A DNA stretch of 57,228 nt from an uncultured Thermomicrobiales bacterium (GCA_902806415.1 CADCWN010000015.1:1-57228), one strand, 5' to 3'; positions 1 to 8,767 are shown, counted from the first letter of the stretch. A program made the numbers and translations. The notes: generated by a model not told the origin, from the letters alone.

Positions 1-804
1 GGCGACATCGCAGCGCCCGATCGCCTTCATCGAGCGGATCACGCTGTACTGCTCGACCTCGCCGTGCTCGACCCGCCCGCGACGGCGGATCCCGGCGGTG
101 TCGATCAGGGTCAACTGCTGACCCGCCCACTCGAACGGCGTATCGATCGGATCGCGGGTTGTGCCGGACACCGCCGAGACGATCGAACGCTGCTTCCCGA
201 GGAGTGCGTTGAGGAGCGCCGACTTGCCGACGTTCGGTCGCCCGACGATCGCGATCTTCGGCGTGTCGTCGTCTTCCTCCTCGTCGCCGGGGGGCAGGGA
301 CTCCACCACGCGGTCGAGGAGGTCGCCGGTGCCGTGGCCGTGGAAAGCCGAGATGGCGATCGGCTCGCCGATCCCAAGCGCGTAGAACTCGACCGCGTTG
401 TCGCGGCGCTCCTGGCTCTCGGCCTTGTTGACGCCGAGGACGATCGGCTTCCCACTGGCGCGCAGCAGATCGGACACGCTCTCGTCGGCGGCGATCAGGC
501 CATCGCGCCCATCGACCAGGAAGACGATCACATCCGCCTCGCTGATCGCCAGTTCGGCCTGCTCGCGCGTGCCGCGCCAGATCGCGGAGATGTCGGAGCG
601 CTCGATCTCCTCATCCGATTGCAGGCCACCGGTATCGACGAAGTCGAAGGTGCGCCCGTTCCAATCGGTGATCCCGTAGGTCCGGTCGCGCGTGGTGCCG
701 GGCGCGTCGAAGACAATCGCGCGGCGCTCGCCGAGCATACGATTAAACAGCGTCGATTTCCCTACGTTCGGTCGCCCCACCAGGGCGACCAATGGCCTTG
801 CCAC
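1..804 (-). CDS. der: Ribosome-assembly GTPase Der (EngA), 3' end cut by window edge
   Basis: Der is a double-GTPase that helps mature the 50S ribosomal subunit. Reading leftwards from a GTG at 804, the first G domain opens with VALVGRPNVGKSTLFNRML and has APGTTRDR and VDTGGL. A second one follows a short acidic linker (GDEEEDDTP) and has IVGRPNVGKSALLNALLG, SGTTRDPID and DTAGIRRRG. Two consecutive G domains in one chain are diagnostic of this family. The frame is open to base 1, so 268 codons are present and the rest of G2 plus the KH-like domain lie outside. The GTG is chosen because a GGGAGG sits six bases upstream; an extended -10 box lies just beyond. It is downstream of gcvPA on the same strand but separated by a strong hairpin, so it probably has its own promoter. 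Confidence 0.96.
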   Translation of the reverse strand, partial: MARPLVALVGRPNVGKSTLFNRMLGERRAIVFDAPGTTRDRTYGITDWNGRTFDFVDTGGLQSDEEIERSDISAIWRGTREQAELAISEADVIVFLVDGRDGLIAADESVSDLLRASGKPIVLGVNKAESQERRDNAVEFYALGIGEPIAISAFHGHGTGDLLDRVVESLPPGDEEEDDDTPKIAIVGRPNVGKSALLNALLGKQRSIVSAVSGTTRDPIDTPFEWAGQQLTLIDTAGIRRRGRVEHGEVEQYSVIRSMKAIGRCDVA

Positions 805-832
805 GGTCTGCCTCCCTCATTCTGTCAAGCAA

Positions 833-841
833 AGTATAGCA
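833..841 (-). promoter_or_regulatory. Extended -10 promoter box of der
   Basis: The minus strand reads TGCTATACT here, an extended -10 (TG-N-TATACT) ending about 28 bases before the der GTG. No convincing -35 is visible. The same nine-base word occurs before gcvT. Confidence 0.5.
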
Positions 842-857
842 GGGAGGTCGCGATCTG

Positions 858-904
858 ACGCCCCTCGCCCCGGCACCCTCAGGGAGTGCCGGGGCCGGGG
901 GCGT
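858..904 (-). terminator. Hairpin terminator after gcvPA
   Basis: Nested stem: inner arms CCCCGGCAC and GTGCCGGGG, outer arms ACGCCCC and GGGGCGT. It lies 18 bases downstream of the gcvPA stop. There is no clear U-run, so termination may be hairpin-only or Rho-assisted. Confidence 0.6.
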
Positions 905-921
905 TCGCGGGATAGACGATG

Positions 922-2262
922 CTAGAGGACTTCGCCCAGCGCCTCGGCGAAGCGATCGATCTGCGCGCGGGTGTTCAACTCGGTGGCGCAGAGAAGCATC
1001 GCGTCGCCCAGGTCCGGGTAGTCGGTCGCGAGGTCGTAGCCGCCGATGAAGCCGAGACCGAGCAGGGCGGCATTAACCTCGGCGGCGGGGCGGGGCAGGC
1101 GCACGACGAACTCGTTGAAGTAGGGGCTCGTGCCGACGACCTCGACGCCGGGCAGCGCCCCGACCTGCTGCGCCAGGTAGTGCGCCTTCTGGTAGCAAAG
1201 GTGCGCCACCTCCTTGACACCGCGCGCCCCCATCAGCGCGAGGTAGACGGTGGCGGTGAGCTGGATGAGGCCCTGGTTGGTGCAGATATTGGAGGTCGCG
1301 CGCTCGCGGCGGATATCCTGCTCGCGCGTGCGGAGGGTCATCACGAAGCCGCGCTTCCCCTCCACGTCGGCCGTCACGCCGACGACGCGACCGGGCATCA
1401 GGCGCACGAGGTTCTGCTTGCAAGTCAGGACGCCGAGGTACGGCCCGCCGAAGTTCAGCCCCGCGCCGAATGGTTGGCCCTCGCCGATCGCGATGTCGGC
1501 GTCGAACGCGCCGGGCGGCTTCAGCAGGCCGAGCGCCATCGGGTAGGACGCGACGAGGAAGAGCGCACCCGCGCCGTGGGCGATCCGCCCGATCTCGGCC
1601 ATGTCCTCGATCGCGCCGAGGAAGTTGGGATAGCCCACCGCGACACAGGCCGCGCCCTCCGCCGCCGCGCGCAGGGCCGCCAGATCAACTTGCAAGGTCG
1701 CCGGATCCCACGGCACCTCGACGATCTCGACGCCCAGCCCGACGGTGTAGGTCCGCAAGACCTGGCGGTAGGCGGGATGCAGCGTCCCGGCGACGACGAG
1801 CTTGCGGCGTCGCGTCGCGCCGATCGTCATCAGCGCCCCCTCGGCCAGGGCGGTGCCGCCGTCGTACATCGAGGCGTTGGAGACATCCATCCCGTAAATC
1901 TGGCAGATCATCGTCTGGTATTCGTAGATCCCCTGCAACGTCCCCTGGCTCAACTCGGGCTGGTAGGGAGTGTAGGCGGTCAGGAACTCGCCGCGTTGAT
2001 TGATGTAGCCGACCGCCGCGGGGACATAATGGCCGTAGGCCCCGGCCCCGAGGAACGACGGCAACTGCCCGACATGATTATTCGTCTCGGCTAGCTCGGT
2101 CAGCCGGGCGCGAACTTCCTGCTCGGAGCGCGGCCCCGGCAGCTGCAATTCCGGGAAGCGCAGCCCCTCCGGGATGTCGTTAAACAGATCGGCGACCGTA
2201 TTGACCCCGATCGCCGCCAGCATCTGCTCCCGGTCGGCGTCGGTGTGGGGAACGTAGGACAT
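922..2262 (-). CDS. gcvPA: Glycine dehydrogenase (decarboxylating) subunit 1, P-protein alpha half
   Basis: N-terminal half of the split P-protein (about 446 aa, the usual size), which with GcvPB decarboxylates glycine using PLP and passes the aminomethyl group to lipoyl-GcvH. The protein begins MSYVPHTDADREQMLAAIGV, the normal start of this family, and carries FLGAGAYGHYVPA, TAYTPYQPELSQGTLQGIYEYQ and ASMYDGGTA. The PLP-binding lysine is expected in the partner, not here. ATG at 2262 is chosen because it follows GCGGAGCG and matches the family N-terminus; the frame is open further upstream but runs into a repeat hairpin. It is the last gene of gcvT-gcvH-gcvPA. Oddly, gcvPB does not follow; the next gene is der. 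Confidence 0.96.
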   Translation of the reverse strand: MSYVPHTDADREQMLAAIGVNTVADLFNDIPEGLRFPELQLPGPRSEQEVRARLTELAETNNHVGQLPSFLGAGAYGHYVPAAVGYINQRGEFLTAYTPYQPELSQGTLQGIYEYQTMICQIYGMDVSNASMYDGGTALAEGALMTIGATRRRKLVVAGTLHPAYRQVLRTYTVGLGVEIVEVPWDPATLQVDLAALRAAAEGAACVAVGYPNFLGAIEDMAEIGRIAHGAGALFLVASYPMALGLLKPPGAFDADIAIGEGQPFGAGLNFGGPYLGVLTCKQNLVRLMPGRVVGVTADVEGKRGFVMTLRTREQDIRRERATSNICTNQGLIQLTATVYLALMGARGVKEVAHLCYQKAHYLAQQVGALPGVEVVGTSPYFNEFVVRLPRPAAEVNAALLGLGFIGGYDLATDYPDLGDAMLLCATELNTRAQIDRFAEALGEVL

Positions 2263-2278
2263 TTTTCGCTCCGCTGTA

Positions 2279-2390
2279 GTCGTGGGTCGTGGGGCGTGAG
2301 TCGTTAGATTCTCGCTGGCAGACAGCGTCTGGCTATCAGGCACAGCGCCAGAGACAGATTCTCACAACTCACGACCCACGACCCACGACC
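2279..2390. repeat. Heptamer-repeat hairpin between gcvH and gcvPA
   Basis: Left arm (2279-2302) is tandem GTCGTGG-like heptamers. Right arm (2366-2389) is its reverse complement with about 23 of 24 positions matching. The loop of about 60 bases contains a short direct repeat around AGATTCTC. It fills the gap between two genes of one operon and is one of a family of such elements in the window. Confidence 0.85.
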
Positions 2391-2394
2391 CGTT

Positions 2395-2787
2395 TCAATG
2401 GCCGCCGGCCGCGATGTGCTGCTCGTATTCGTCGGCACTGAGGAGGTCGGGGGAGTCGGCGGGGCCGGCGAGGCGCAGCTTGACCATCCAGGCGCCCTCG
2501 TAGGGGGAGGCGTTGACCGTCTCCGGCTCGTCCGCGAGGCTGTCGTTGACCTCGACCACCTCGCCCGCGACCGGGGCATAAATGTCGGAGACGGCCTTGA
2601 CCGACTCAACGACGCCGAACGCCTGCCCCTGGCTCAGCTGCTCGCCCACCTTGGGCACCTCGACATAGGTGACATCGCCCAACTCGCTCTGCGCAAACTC
2701 GGTGATCCCGACCGTGGCGATGTCGCCCTCGATCTTGATCCACTCGTGCTCCTTGGTGTACCGCCGGTCGGTCGGAAGTTGGCTCAT
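2395..2787 (-). CDS. gcvH: Glycine cleavage system H protein
   Basis: Lipoyl carrier of the glycine cleavage system, 130 aa, normal length. It shows the whole family pattern: KEHEWI near residue 12, VGITEFAQSELGDVTYVEVP, and ESVKAVSDIYAP with the lipoylated lysine at about residue 64, then P-x-x-GEVVEVND. It shuttles the aminomethyl arm between GcvP and GcvT in the cytoplasm. The ATG at 2787 follows a GAGGTCC ribosome-binding site. It lies between gcvT and gcvPA on the same strand, with a heptamer-repeat hairpin on each side; such hairpins in an operon could adjust the high H-protein dose needed, though that is an inference. Confidence 0.97.
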   Translation of the reverse strand: MSQLPTDRRYTKEHEWIKIEGDIATVGITEFAQSELGDVTYVEVPKVGEQLSQGQAFGVVESVKAVSDIYAPVAGEVVEVNDSLADEPETVNASPYEGAWMVKLRLAGPADSPDLLSADEYEQHIAAGGH

Positions 2788-2811
2788 CGGACCTCCTCAC
2801 ATATTCGTGAT

Positions 2812-2889
2812 GGTCGAAGGTCGAAGGTCGAAGGGTGGGACTCGAGAGGGAACAAGGCTATGTGCTCACCGCGTATTCGACCTTCGACC
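2812..2889. repeat. Heptamer-repeat hairpin between gcvT and gcvH
   Basis: Three tandem GGTCGAA units (2812-2832) pair with TTCGACCTTCGACC at 2876-2889. Flanking copies of TATTCGTSAT lie outside both arms. It occupies the gap between gcvT and gcvH, and the right arm ends only eight bases from the gcvT stop. Confidence 0.8.
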
Positions 2890-2897
2890 GTTATTCG

Positions 2898-4016
2898 TCA
2901 TTTACCTGCTCGCTTGTAGAACGGCGTCTTGACCTGCTCGGCGCGGACCGGCTTGCCGCGAATGATCACATCGAGCGGCTTGCCAACCCCCGCGACGGCG
3001 CGATCGACCAGGGCGAGGCCGATACTCTGGCCGAGGCTCGGCGAATGGGTGCCACTGGTGACGTGGCCGACGGTCGCGCCATTGACCTGCACCTCGTACT
3101 CGGCGCGAGGTGCGCCGCCGCGCTCGACCATCCTGAAGCCGACGAGGCGGCGCGCGGGCTTCTCGTCGCGCACGCGCAGGAGGGCGTCGCGCCCGATGAA
3201 GTCGCCCTTGTCGAAGTTCACGGCCCAGCCGAGCCCGGCTTCGAGCGGGTTGACCTCCTCGGTCAGCTCGTGGCCGTAGAGGGCCATCTTCGCTTCGAGG
3301 CGGAGGGTATCACGCGCGCCGAGGCCGATCGGCAGGAGGCCGTCGGGCCGGCCGGCTTCGAGGATCGCCTCCCACAAGCGCTCGCTCTCGGCGATCGGGA
3401 AATAGAGCTCGAAGCCATCCTCGCCGGTGTAGCCGGTGCGCCCGATGATCGCCTGGATGCCGAGGATCGAGGCTTCGATCGCGTCGAAATAGGGGAGTGC
3501 CGCGAGATCGGCGGGGGTGAGCCGCCCCAGGATCGCCTCGGCGCGCGGTCCTTGCAACGCCAGCATCCCGGTCCGGTCGGTCGCGTCGTCCACCGTCACG
3601 TCCCACTCGGGGTGCTCCACGCGCCGCGCCCACATCCAGGCGACATCACGCTCGCGGTTCGAGGCGTTGACGACGACGAACCAGCGCCCGGGCAGGCGGT
3701 AGATGAACAAATCGTCGAGGACGCCGCCATCGGGCTTGCAGAGAAGGGCGTAGCGCGACGACCCCTCGTTGAGCGAGGCCATGTCATTCGTGACGAGCCA
3801 CTGAAGGTAGGGGAGAGCGTCGGGGCCGCTGACGACGACCTGGCCCATGTGGCCGAGATCGAAGAGGCCGGCGGCGGCGCGGACCGCGCGATGCTCCTCC
3901 AGATCGCCGGAGTAGCGGACTGGCATATCCCAGCCGCCGAACTCGACCATCTTCGCACTCATCCGCCGGTGCGCCGAGTTGAGCGCCGTCTGGCGCAGTT
4001 CGCCTGTAGCCGCCAT
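2898..4016 (-). CDS. gcvT: Glycine cleavage system aminomethyltransferase (T protein)
   Basis: Tetrahydrofolate-dependent aminomethyltransferase that releases ammonia from lipoyl-GcvH and makes methylene-THF. About 372 aa, normal. Recognisable blocks are MVEFGGWDMPVRY near the N-terminus, GLFDLGHMGQ, LLCKPDGGVLDDLFIYRL, RTGYTGEDGFELYFP, LGARDTLRLEA and the C-terminal barrel with GHVTSGTHSPSL. The start at 4016 gives MAATGELRQTALN, matches the family and has AGGGAAGGG upstream; the frame is open beyond it but that part is unconserved and overlaps the promoter. It is first in gcvT-gcvH-gcvPA. No glycine-riboswitch core was recognised in the leader. Confidence 0.96.
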   Translation of the reverse strand: MAATGELRQTALNSAHRRMSAKMVEFGGWDMPVRYSGDLEEHRAVRAAAGLFDLGHMGQVVVSGPDALPYLQWLVTNDMASLNEGSSRYALLCKPDGGVLDDLFIYRLPGRWFVVVNASNRERDVAWMWARRVEHPEWDVTVDDATDRTGMLALQGPRAEAILGRLTPADLAALPYFDAIEASILGIQAIIGRTGYTGEDGFELYFPIAESERLWEAILEAGRPDGLLPIGLGARDTLRLEAKMALYGHELTEEVNPLEAGLGWAVNFDKGDFIGRDALLRVRDEKPARRLVGFRMVERGGAPRAEYEVQVNGATVGHVTSGTHSPSLGQSIGLALVDRAVAGVGKPLDVIIRGKPVRAEQVKTPFYKRAGK

Positions 4017-4090
4017 CCTGACCCTTCCCTCCCGAGAATGCCGAGACCGTCGCACGCACGCCACCGCCACCGGCGCGCGATACGGCGGCG

Positions 4091-4099
4091 AGTATAGCA
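4091..4099 (-). promoter_or_regulatory. Extended -10 promoter box of the gcv operon
   Basis: The minus strand reads TGCTATACT, about 75 bases before the gcvT ATG. No good -35 is seen at 17 bases. It is identical to the word before der. Confidence 0.5.
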
Positions 4100-4227
4100 T
4101 AGCGACTATCACAACTCTCGATAGAGCACCGCCCGAGGACAGGCCCAGGAGGAGGGAGAAATACAGTTGCTCAACTGCACTACCGGTCGGTGTAAGACCA
4201 ATGATCGGAACCACCGTCATTTGCCGC

Positions 4228-4255
4228 TTGCATGTTCTCTGCGGCGTGCTACAAT
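4228..4255 (+). promoter_or_regulatory. Promoter of the ABC ATPase gene
   Basis: TTGCAT (4228-4233), a 16-base spacer, then TACAAT (4250-4255) preceded by TG-C, giving an extended -10. The leader to the start codon is about 135 bases. This 4017-4393 interval is otherwise non-coding and holds the divergent gcvT and ATPase promoters. Confidence 0.6.
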
Positions 4256-4277
4256 CTCGGCATCACCGATCCTCATG

Positions 4278-4294
4278 ACCCCGACGTTCGGGGT
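4278..4294 (+). other. Leader hairpin of the ABC ATPase gene
   Basis: Perfect seven-base-pair stem ACCCCGA / TCGGGGT with a three-base loop, in the transcribed leader about 100 bases before the start codon. Role unknown. Confidence 0.4.
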
Positions 4295-4393
4295 TAGACA
4301 CCGGAGTGGTGGGCTAGGACACGGGGCGGTTTGGGCAAACCAACCGTGGGGCGTCGGCCTCCCCGTGGATAGTGCATGGAGGAACAGGATCCT

Positions 4394-5548
<1,155 letters not shown>

Positions 5549-5578
5549 CGACCGCGCTCCGATCGACGAGACGAACCG

Positions 5579-5616
5579 AAAAGGCGGGGCGGCGCATCAG
5601 CGCCGCCCCGCCTTTT
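5579..5616. terminator. Bidirectional intrinsic terminator
   Basis: Perfect 17-pair stem with a four-base ATCA loop (arms AAAAGGCGGGGCGGCGC and its complement), flanked by A-run on one side and T-run on the other. It lies between the convergent ABC ATPase and recombinase-like genes and can serve both. Confidence 0.9.
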
Positions 5617-5648
5617 ATCTGCCACCGAGAGAAATGTGTCGTGGCGCG

Positions 5649-6215
5649 CTAGCCGTCCGTCGCCCGCCCGTTCGCGGGGAGTTCGCCCGCCTGGTTGAGG
5701 CGCGGGAACTGCTCGGCGAACCGCTCGTCCTGCTCGTTCTCGCGCGGGATGATGATGAACTCGGGCGGCTGCCATTCCCGCAGCGTGGCGGCGTGGATCG
5801 CCTCGGAGTCGCGGACGATATCGCCGGTCTGCGGATCGTAGCTATAGCCGCCCGGCGTGCGCGCGACGTAGATCGGGATCGCGCGCCGCCGCAGTTCGCG
5901 CAAGAGCGCCTCCAGTGCCTCGCTGTCCGGTCGCCCGAGCCGGTCGAGGGTGTGGGTGATGATCGCGCCCGCCCGCCCGGCGGCGACATGGCCGATCAGG
6001 GCCGTGATCCCGGCGCGCGTCAGCGAACTGTTCGGGCCGCGCTCGATCACGGTCAGTTCCTCCGAGACGCCGTAGCCCAGCCGATTGGCCAGCGCGCGAC
6101 CGGCGGCCAATTGCTCCTCGACACTCGTGCGTTCGCGCTCGTTGTACTGCGACTCGCGCACATAGAGCAGGACCGTCTTCCCCGCCCCGACGCGCCGCGC
6201 CTGTTCATCGCTCAA
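5649..6215 (-). CDS. Serine-recombinase-like catalytic domain protein without DNA-binding domain
   Basis: About 188 aa, resembling only the N-terminal catalytic domain of serine recombinases. It shows YVRES (Arg20, Ser22), SVEEQLAAGRALANRLGY, and THTLDRLGR with Asp91, Arg92 and Arg95, the residues that surround the nucleophilic serine in resolvases. After a further strand (PIYVARTPGG) the chain becomes an unrelated tail, with no E-helix/HTH or large-recombinase zinc region. The TTG start at 6215 is chosen from the GAGGAGG upstream. It lies 27 bases downstream of a ferredoxin gene on the same strand, probably co-transcribed. It could be a regulator, a partner of another recombinase or a domesticated relic; no mobile-element ends flank it. 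Confidence 0.7.
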   Translation of the reverse strand: MSDEQARRVGAGKTVLLYVRESQYNERERTSVEEQLAAGRALANRLGYGVSEELTVIERGPNSSLTRAGITALIGHVAAGRAGAIITHTLDRLGRPDSEALEALLRELRRRAIPIYVARTPGGYSYDPQTGDIVRDSEAIHAATLREWQPPEFIIIPRENEQDERFAEQFPRLNQAGELPANGRATDG

Positions 6216-6242
6216 CTGCCCCTCCTCGCGGTCGCGGCGCGC

Positions 6243-6626
6243 TCACCACCACCGCCGCTTCCTGCGCTCCGCCCCCTCGACCTTGGTCGGGCGAGCGGGC
6301 AGCCCGCCACCCGGCGGGACCGTCGGCTTCCTCCCCGGCTGGAAGAGCCATTCCCGCACCGGCTCGCCGCCGCTGAGATGCTGGCGGACGATCGCGCGCA
6401 CCGCCTCAGCGGTCAGGCGATTGTAGAAGACCGGCCCCGGATAGACGTTCATCGAGGGGCTTTGCTCGCAACGATTGCGGCAAGCGCTCAACTGGATCGA
6501 AACCTGCTCCTCCAACCCCTGCGCCGCGAGTTCCCCTTCCAACGCTTGCAGCAGTTCTTTCGGCTGGAACCGCGTGCAGCTCGGCCCACAGCAGATATGC
6601 ACACGATAGGGCGCTTTTTCGAGCAT
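6243..6626 (-). CDS. Thioredoxin-like [2Fe-2S] ferredoxin
   Basis: About 127 aa. Residues 1-90 match the thioredoxin-fold [2Fe-2S] ferredoxins related to NuoE: HICCGPSCTR with cysteines near 12, 13 and 17, then SACRNRC with cysteines near 49 and 53, followed by NVYPGPVFYNRL, a typical family ending. The C-terminal 35 residues are proline- and basic-rich (PPGGG, ERRKRRWW) and look disordered. It should carry electrons in the cytoplasm. The partner is unknown, since no redox enzyme is nearby. It is followed after 27 bases by the recombinase-like gene. A TATACT box lies about 90 bases upstream. Confidence 0.85.
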   Translation of the reverse strand: MLEKAPYRVHICCGPSCTRFQPKELLQALEGELAAQGLEEQVSIQLSACRNRCEQSPSMNVYPGPVFYNRLTAEAVRAIVRQHLSGGEPVREWLFQPGRKPTVPPGGGLPARPTKVEGAERRKRRWW

Positions 6627-6715
6627 CCGTCGCTTCCTCGGTGATGATACAGCCGTAAACCGATCGGCTCGATGCGCGCGAATGACTCGCGGCTGCCGAC
6701 GCGCGATCTACTCTC

Positions 6716-6721
6716 AGTATA
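6716..6721 (-). promoter_or_regulatory. -10 box of the ferredoxin gene
   Basis: The minus strand reads TATACT, 90 bases before the ferredoxin ATG. No clear -35. The rest of the 6627-6889 interval holds a hairpin (6814-6847) and nothing else recognisable. Confidence 0.35.
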
Positions 6722-6813
6722 CCCCGCACTATCCCTCCGGGGCAGACGAAGGTGCGACCGGCCGCGACACGCCCTCTCCCTCCCCCATGCAACAGCACGA
6801 AGAGCAGGAGTAG

Positions 6814-6847
6814 CAGAAGGGCGACGTCGCGCAACCCCGCCCTTCTG
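6814..6847 (-). terminator. Hairpin downstream of DUF3224 gene
   Basis: Arms CAGAAGGGC (6814-6822) and GCCCTTCTG (6839-6847), about 40 bases past the DUF3224 stop. It lacks a U-run, so it is only a candidate terminator. Confidence 0.4.
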
Positions 6848-6889
6848 TTATGGTTGCAGGCCATCACCCGGTCACTCCCGCCCGACAGT

Positions 6890-7288
6890 TCAGGCAAGAT
6901 CGTAATCGAGATGAATCGTCGCGGTCGCGCCGACCGGGGCGACCGACAACCCCTCGCCGCGCAAACCCCGCAATTCGCCCGTGCCAGACCCCGGCACGAT
7001 CGTTAGGATCGTCCGCGCCTCCCCATCGGAGAATGTCCCCTCATGGCGCAGCACGAAGCTGCCAACGCGCTCGCCGATTCGTCCCGCCACGCGCTCCAGG
7101 CCACTGAAACGCGCCGAGGCGCTGTCTGGATAGTACATGATGAACAAGATGGTGGTCGTCCCCGCGATGTCGCCGCTATAGGTTCCGGCCACCAGCGCAC
7201 GGGTGAGTTTCGGACCGCCCTCGATTTCGCTGAACGAGCTTTCGTCCCAGCTCCCGGGCTGAAATGTGGCATCGGCACGGGTGATCAT
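6890..7288 (-). CDS. DUF3224 domain protein
   Basis: 132 aa, the full length of the small DUF3224 family (allene-oxide-cyclase-like beta barrel, function unproven). Family-like features are the opening TFQPGSWDE, the GTYSGDIAGTTTILFIMYY stretch, LERVAGRIGERVGSFVLRHEGTF, and the closing GSGTGELRGLRGEG. The ATG at 7288 is chosen because GGGAGCGAGG precedes it and the family begins there. It is divergent from a WYL regulator whose start is 130 bases away, an arrangement that suggests the regulator controls it. Confidence 0.85.
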   Translation of the reverse strand: MITRADATFQPGSWDESSFSEIEGGPKLTRALVAGTYSGDIAGTTTILFIMYYPDSASARFSGLERVAGRIGERVGSFVLRHEGTFSDGEARTILTIVPGSGTGELRGLRGEGLSVAPVGATATIHLDYDLA

Positions 7289-7374
7289 TCCTCGCTCCCT
7301 TCCATAATTGTCGTGTCCCCCGGAACCCGTCGCCGAACGCGGGCGAGTGGCACGGCAGACGCGGACACGATAAC

Positions 7375-7383
7375 CGCTATACT
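7375..7383 (+). promoter_or_regulatory. Promoter box of the WYL regulator and possible operator
   Basis: CGCTATACT ends 35 bases before the regulator ATG. Just downstream, CAGGTA occurs twice ten bases apart (about 7387 and 7397), one helical turn, so an operator for autoregulation is possible. Confidence 0.4.
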
Positions 7384-7418
7384 TGCCAGGTACTGTCAGG
7401 TATCGCTCGAGGTCCGAT

Positions 7419-8393
7419 ATGCGCGCGGATCGCCTGCTGTCTCTCCTACTCCTCTTGCAGACGCGCGGCCGGTTGACGGCGCAGGATTTGGCGGACACTC
7501 TAGAAGTCTCGGTGCGCACGATCTACCGCGATGTCGAGGCGTTGAGCGCGACCGGCGTGCCGATCTACGCCGATCGTGGCCCGACCGGCGGCTACCGCCT
7601 CCTCGATGGCTATCGCACCCGCCTCACCGGACTGACCGGCAACGAGGCAGGTTCCCTCTTCCTGGCGGGACTGCCGGGCGCGGCGGCCGATCTCGGCCTG
7701 GGGAGCGTGCTGGCCGCTGCCCAACTCAAGCTGCTGGCCGCACTCCCTTCCCCCCTGCGCGAGCAGGCCGGGCGAATCCAGGAGCGTTTCCATCTCGACG
7801 CGCCCGGCTGGTTCCGCGACACCGAAGGAACACCCCACCTGACGGCGGTTGCGCGGGCAGTCTGGGAAGCGCGCGCGATCCGCGTGCGCTACCGACGCGC
7901 GGGCCGCGCGGGCGAGGTAACGCGGCGATTGGAGCCGCTGGGGATGGTCCTCAAGGGGGGCGACTGGTATCTGCTGGCGCGCGCCGAGGGACAGATTCGC
8001 ACCTACCGGATCGCGCGCCTCCTCGCCCTGGAACTGTTGGATGACCACTTCGCGCGCCCGGCGGACTTCGACCTCGCCGCCCATTGGCAGACCCGGGCAC
8101 GACGCTTCGAGGCGGGGAGCTATCGCGGCGAGGCCACTGTCCGGCTCGGGCCGCGCGCGCGCGAACTCCTGCCATACGTGGCCGCGCCCGCCGTGAACCG
8201 GGCGGTGGCGGCAGCAGCCAATCCGCCGGACGGCGCGGGCTGGCTCACGGCGACGATCCCGATCGAATCGCTCGATCACGCCATCGGCGATCTCCTCAAG
8301 CTGGGCGCTGAGGTCGAAGTGCTGGCCCCGCCCGAACTGCGTGACCGGATGGCGGAGACGGTCGAGGCCCTGGCGCGGCGTTATCGCGAGTAG
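7419..8393 (+). CDS. WYL-domain transcriptional regulator (HTH_11 + WYL)
   Basis: 324 aa DNA-binding regulator. The N-terminal winged helix-turn-helix is plain (MRADRLLSLLLLLQTRGRLTA, then DLADTLEVSVRTIYRDVEAL), followed by the GPTGGYRL wing. The WYL domain lies in the second half (LEPLGMVLKGGDWYLLARAEG, RTYRIARLLALELLDDHF) and the WCX region ends the protein. WYL domains are thought to bind nucleic acid or nucleotides as ligands. The ATG at 7419 follows a CGAGG site and the family starts with this RADRLL motif. It is divergent from a DUF3224 gene. The stop codon TAG is itself the first three bases of a perfect heptamer-repeat hairpin. Confidence 0.93.
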   Translation: MRADRLLSLLLLLQTRGRLTAQDLADTLEVSVRTIYRDVEALSATGVPIYADRGPTGGYRLLDGYRTRLTGLTGNEAGSLFLAGLPGAAADLGLGSVLAAAQLKLLAALPSPLREQAGRIQERFHLDAPGWFRDTEGTPHLTAVARAVWEARAIRVRYRRAGRAGEVTRRLEPLGMVLKGGDWYLLARAEGQIRTYRIARLLALELLDDHFARPADFDLAAHWQTRARRFEAGSYRGEATVRLGPRARELLPYVAAPAVNRAVAAAANPPDGAGWLTATIPIESLDHAIGDLLKLGAEVEVLAPPELRDRMAETVEALARRYRE

Positions 8394-8499
8394 TCGGCAG
8401 TCGGCAGTCGGCAGTCGGCAGTGGCTGGGCGGCGGCGTTGCGGCACCGTGCCAGTTCGTGGACCTCTACTGCCGACTGCCGACTGCCGACTGCCGACTA
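8391..8499. repeat. Perfect heptamer-repeat hairpin after the WYL gene
   Basis: Four tandem AGTCGGC units (8391-8422) pair without mismatch with 8468-8499, a 32-base-pair stem. The 45-base loop is unrelated GC-rich sequence. The left arm starts on the TAG stop of the WYL gene; the right arm ends 14 bases before the next promoter. This is the cleanest member of the family. Confidence 0.95.
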
Positions 8500-8512
8500 C
8501 TCCCGCCCTCCG

Positions 8513-8521
8513 TGCTATCAT
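8513..8521 (+). promoter_or_regulatory. Extended -10 box of the two-gene small-protein operon
   Basis: TGCTATCAT, 35 bases before the ATG at 8557. The repeat hairpin occupies the position where a -35 would fall. Confidence 0.5.
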
Positions 8522-8556
8522 GGCCGCCGAATACGTAGACGGGGTGAGGTGCGACG

Positions 8557-8757
8557 ATGTCGGAGCCGATCGGGTGGGAGCGGAAGCTGCGGATGGAGTT
8601 GTGGGCGCTGGGTGAGGAGAACAAACGGCTCTTCGAGGAGTTGCCGCACGCCAATTCGCAGCGACTCGGTGATCTGCTGGATGAGATGCAGATCCTCCAG
8701 GCACGGATCACGGACAAGTTGACGGCCCTGCGCGCTATCCTCCCCTACCAGAAATGA
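8557..8757 (+). CDS. Small helical protein of unknown function (66 aa)
   Basis: 66 aa, charged and apparently all helical (ERKLRMELWALGEENKRLFEEL and QRLGDLLDEMQILQARITDKL), with heptad-like leucines that suggest a short coiled coil. No family recognised. The ATG follows GGGGTGAGG, a strong ribosome-binding site, and a TGCTATCAT promoter box lies upstream, so it looks expressed. It is ten bases before a second small gene and probably co-transcribed with it. The pair is bracketed by two different heptamer-repeat hairpins. Confidence 0.65.
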   Translation: MSEPIGWERKLRMELWALGEENKRLFEELPHANSQRLGDLLDEMQILQARITDKLTALRAILPYQK

Positions 8758-8767
8758 GCAACGCGCG

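Noticed and set aside
919-2094. Long open frame on the plus strand opposite gcvPA (391 codons)
   Set aside because: GC-rich codon bias opens antisense frames; no ribosome-binding site, no family, and the opposite strand encodes a well-conserved enzyme.
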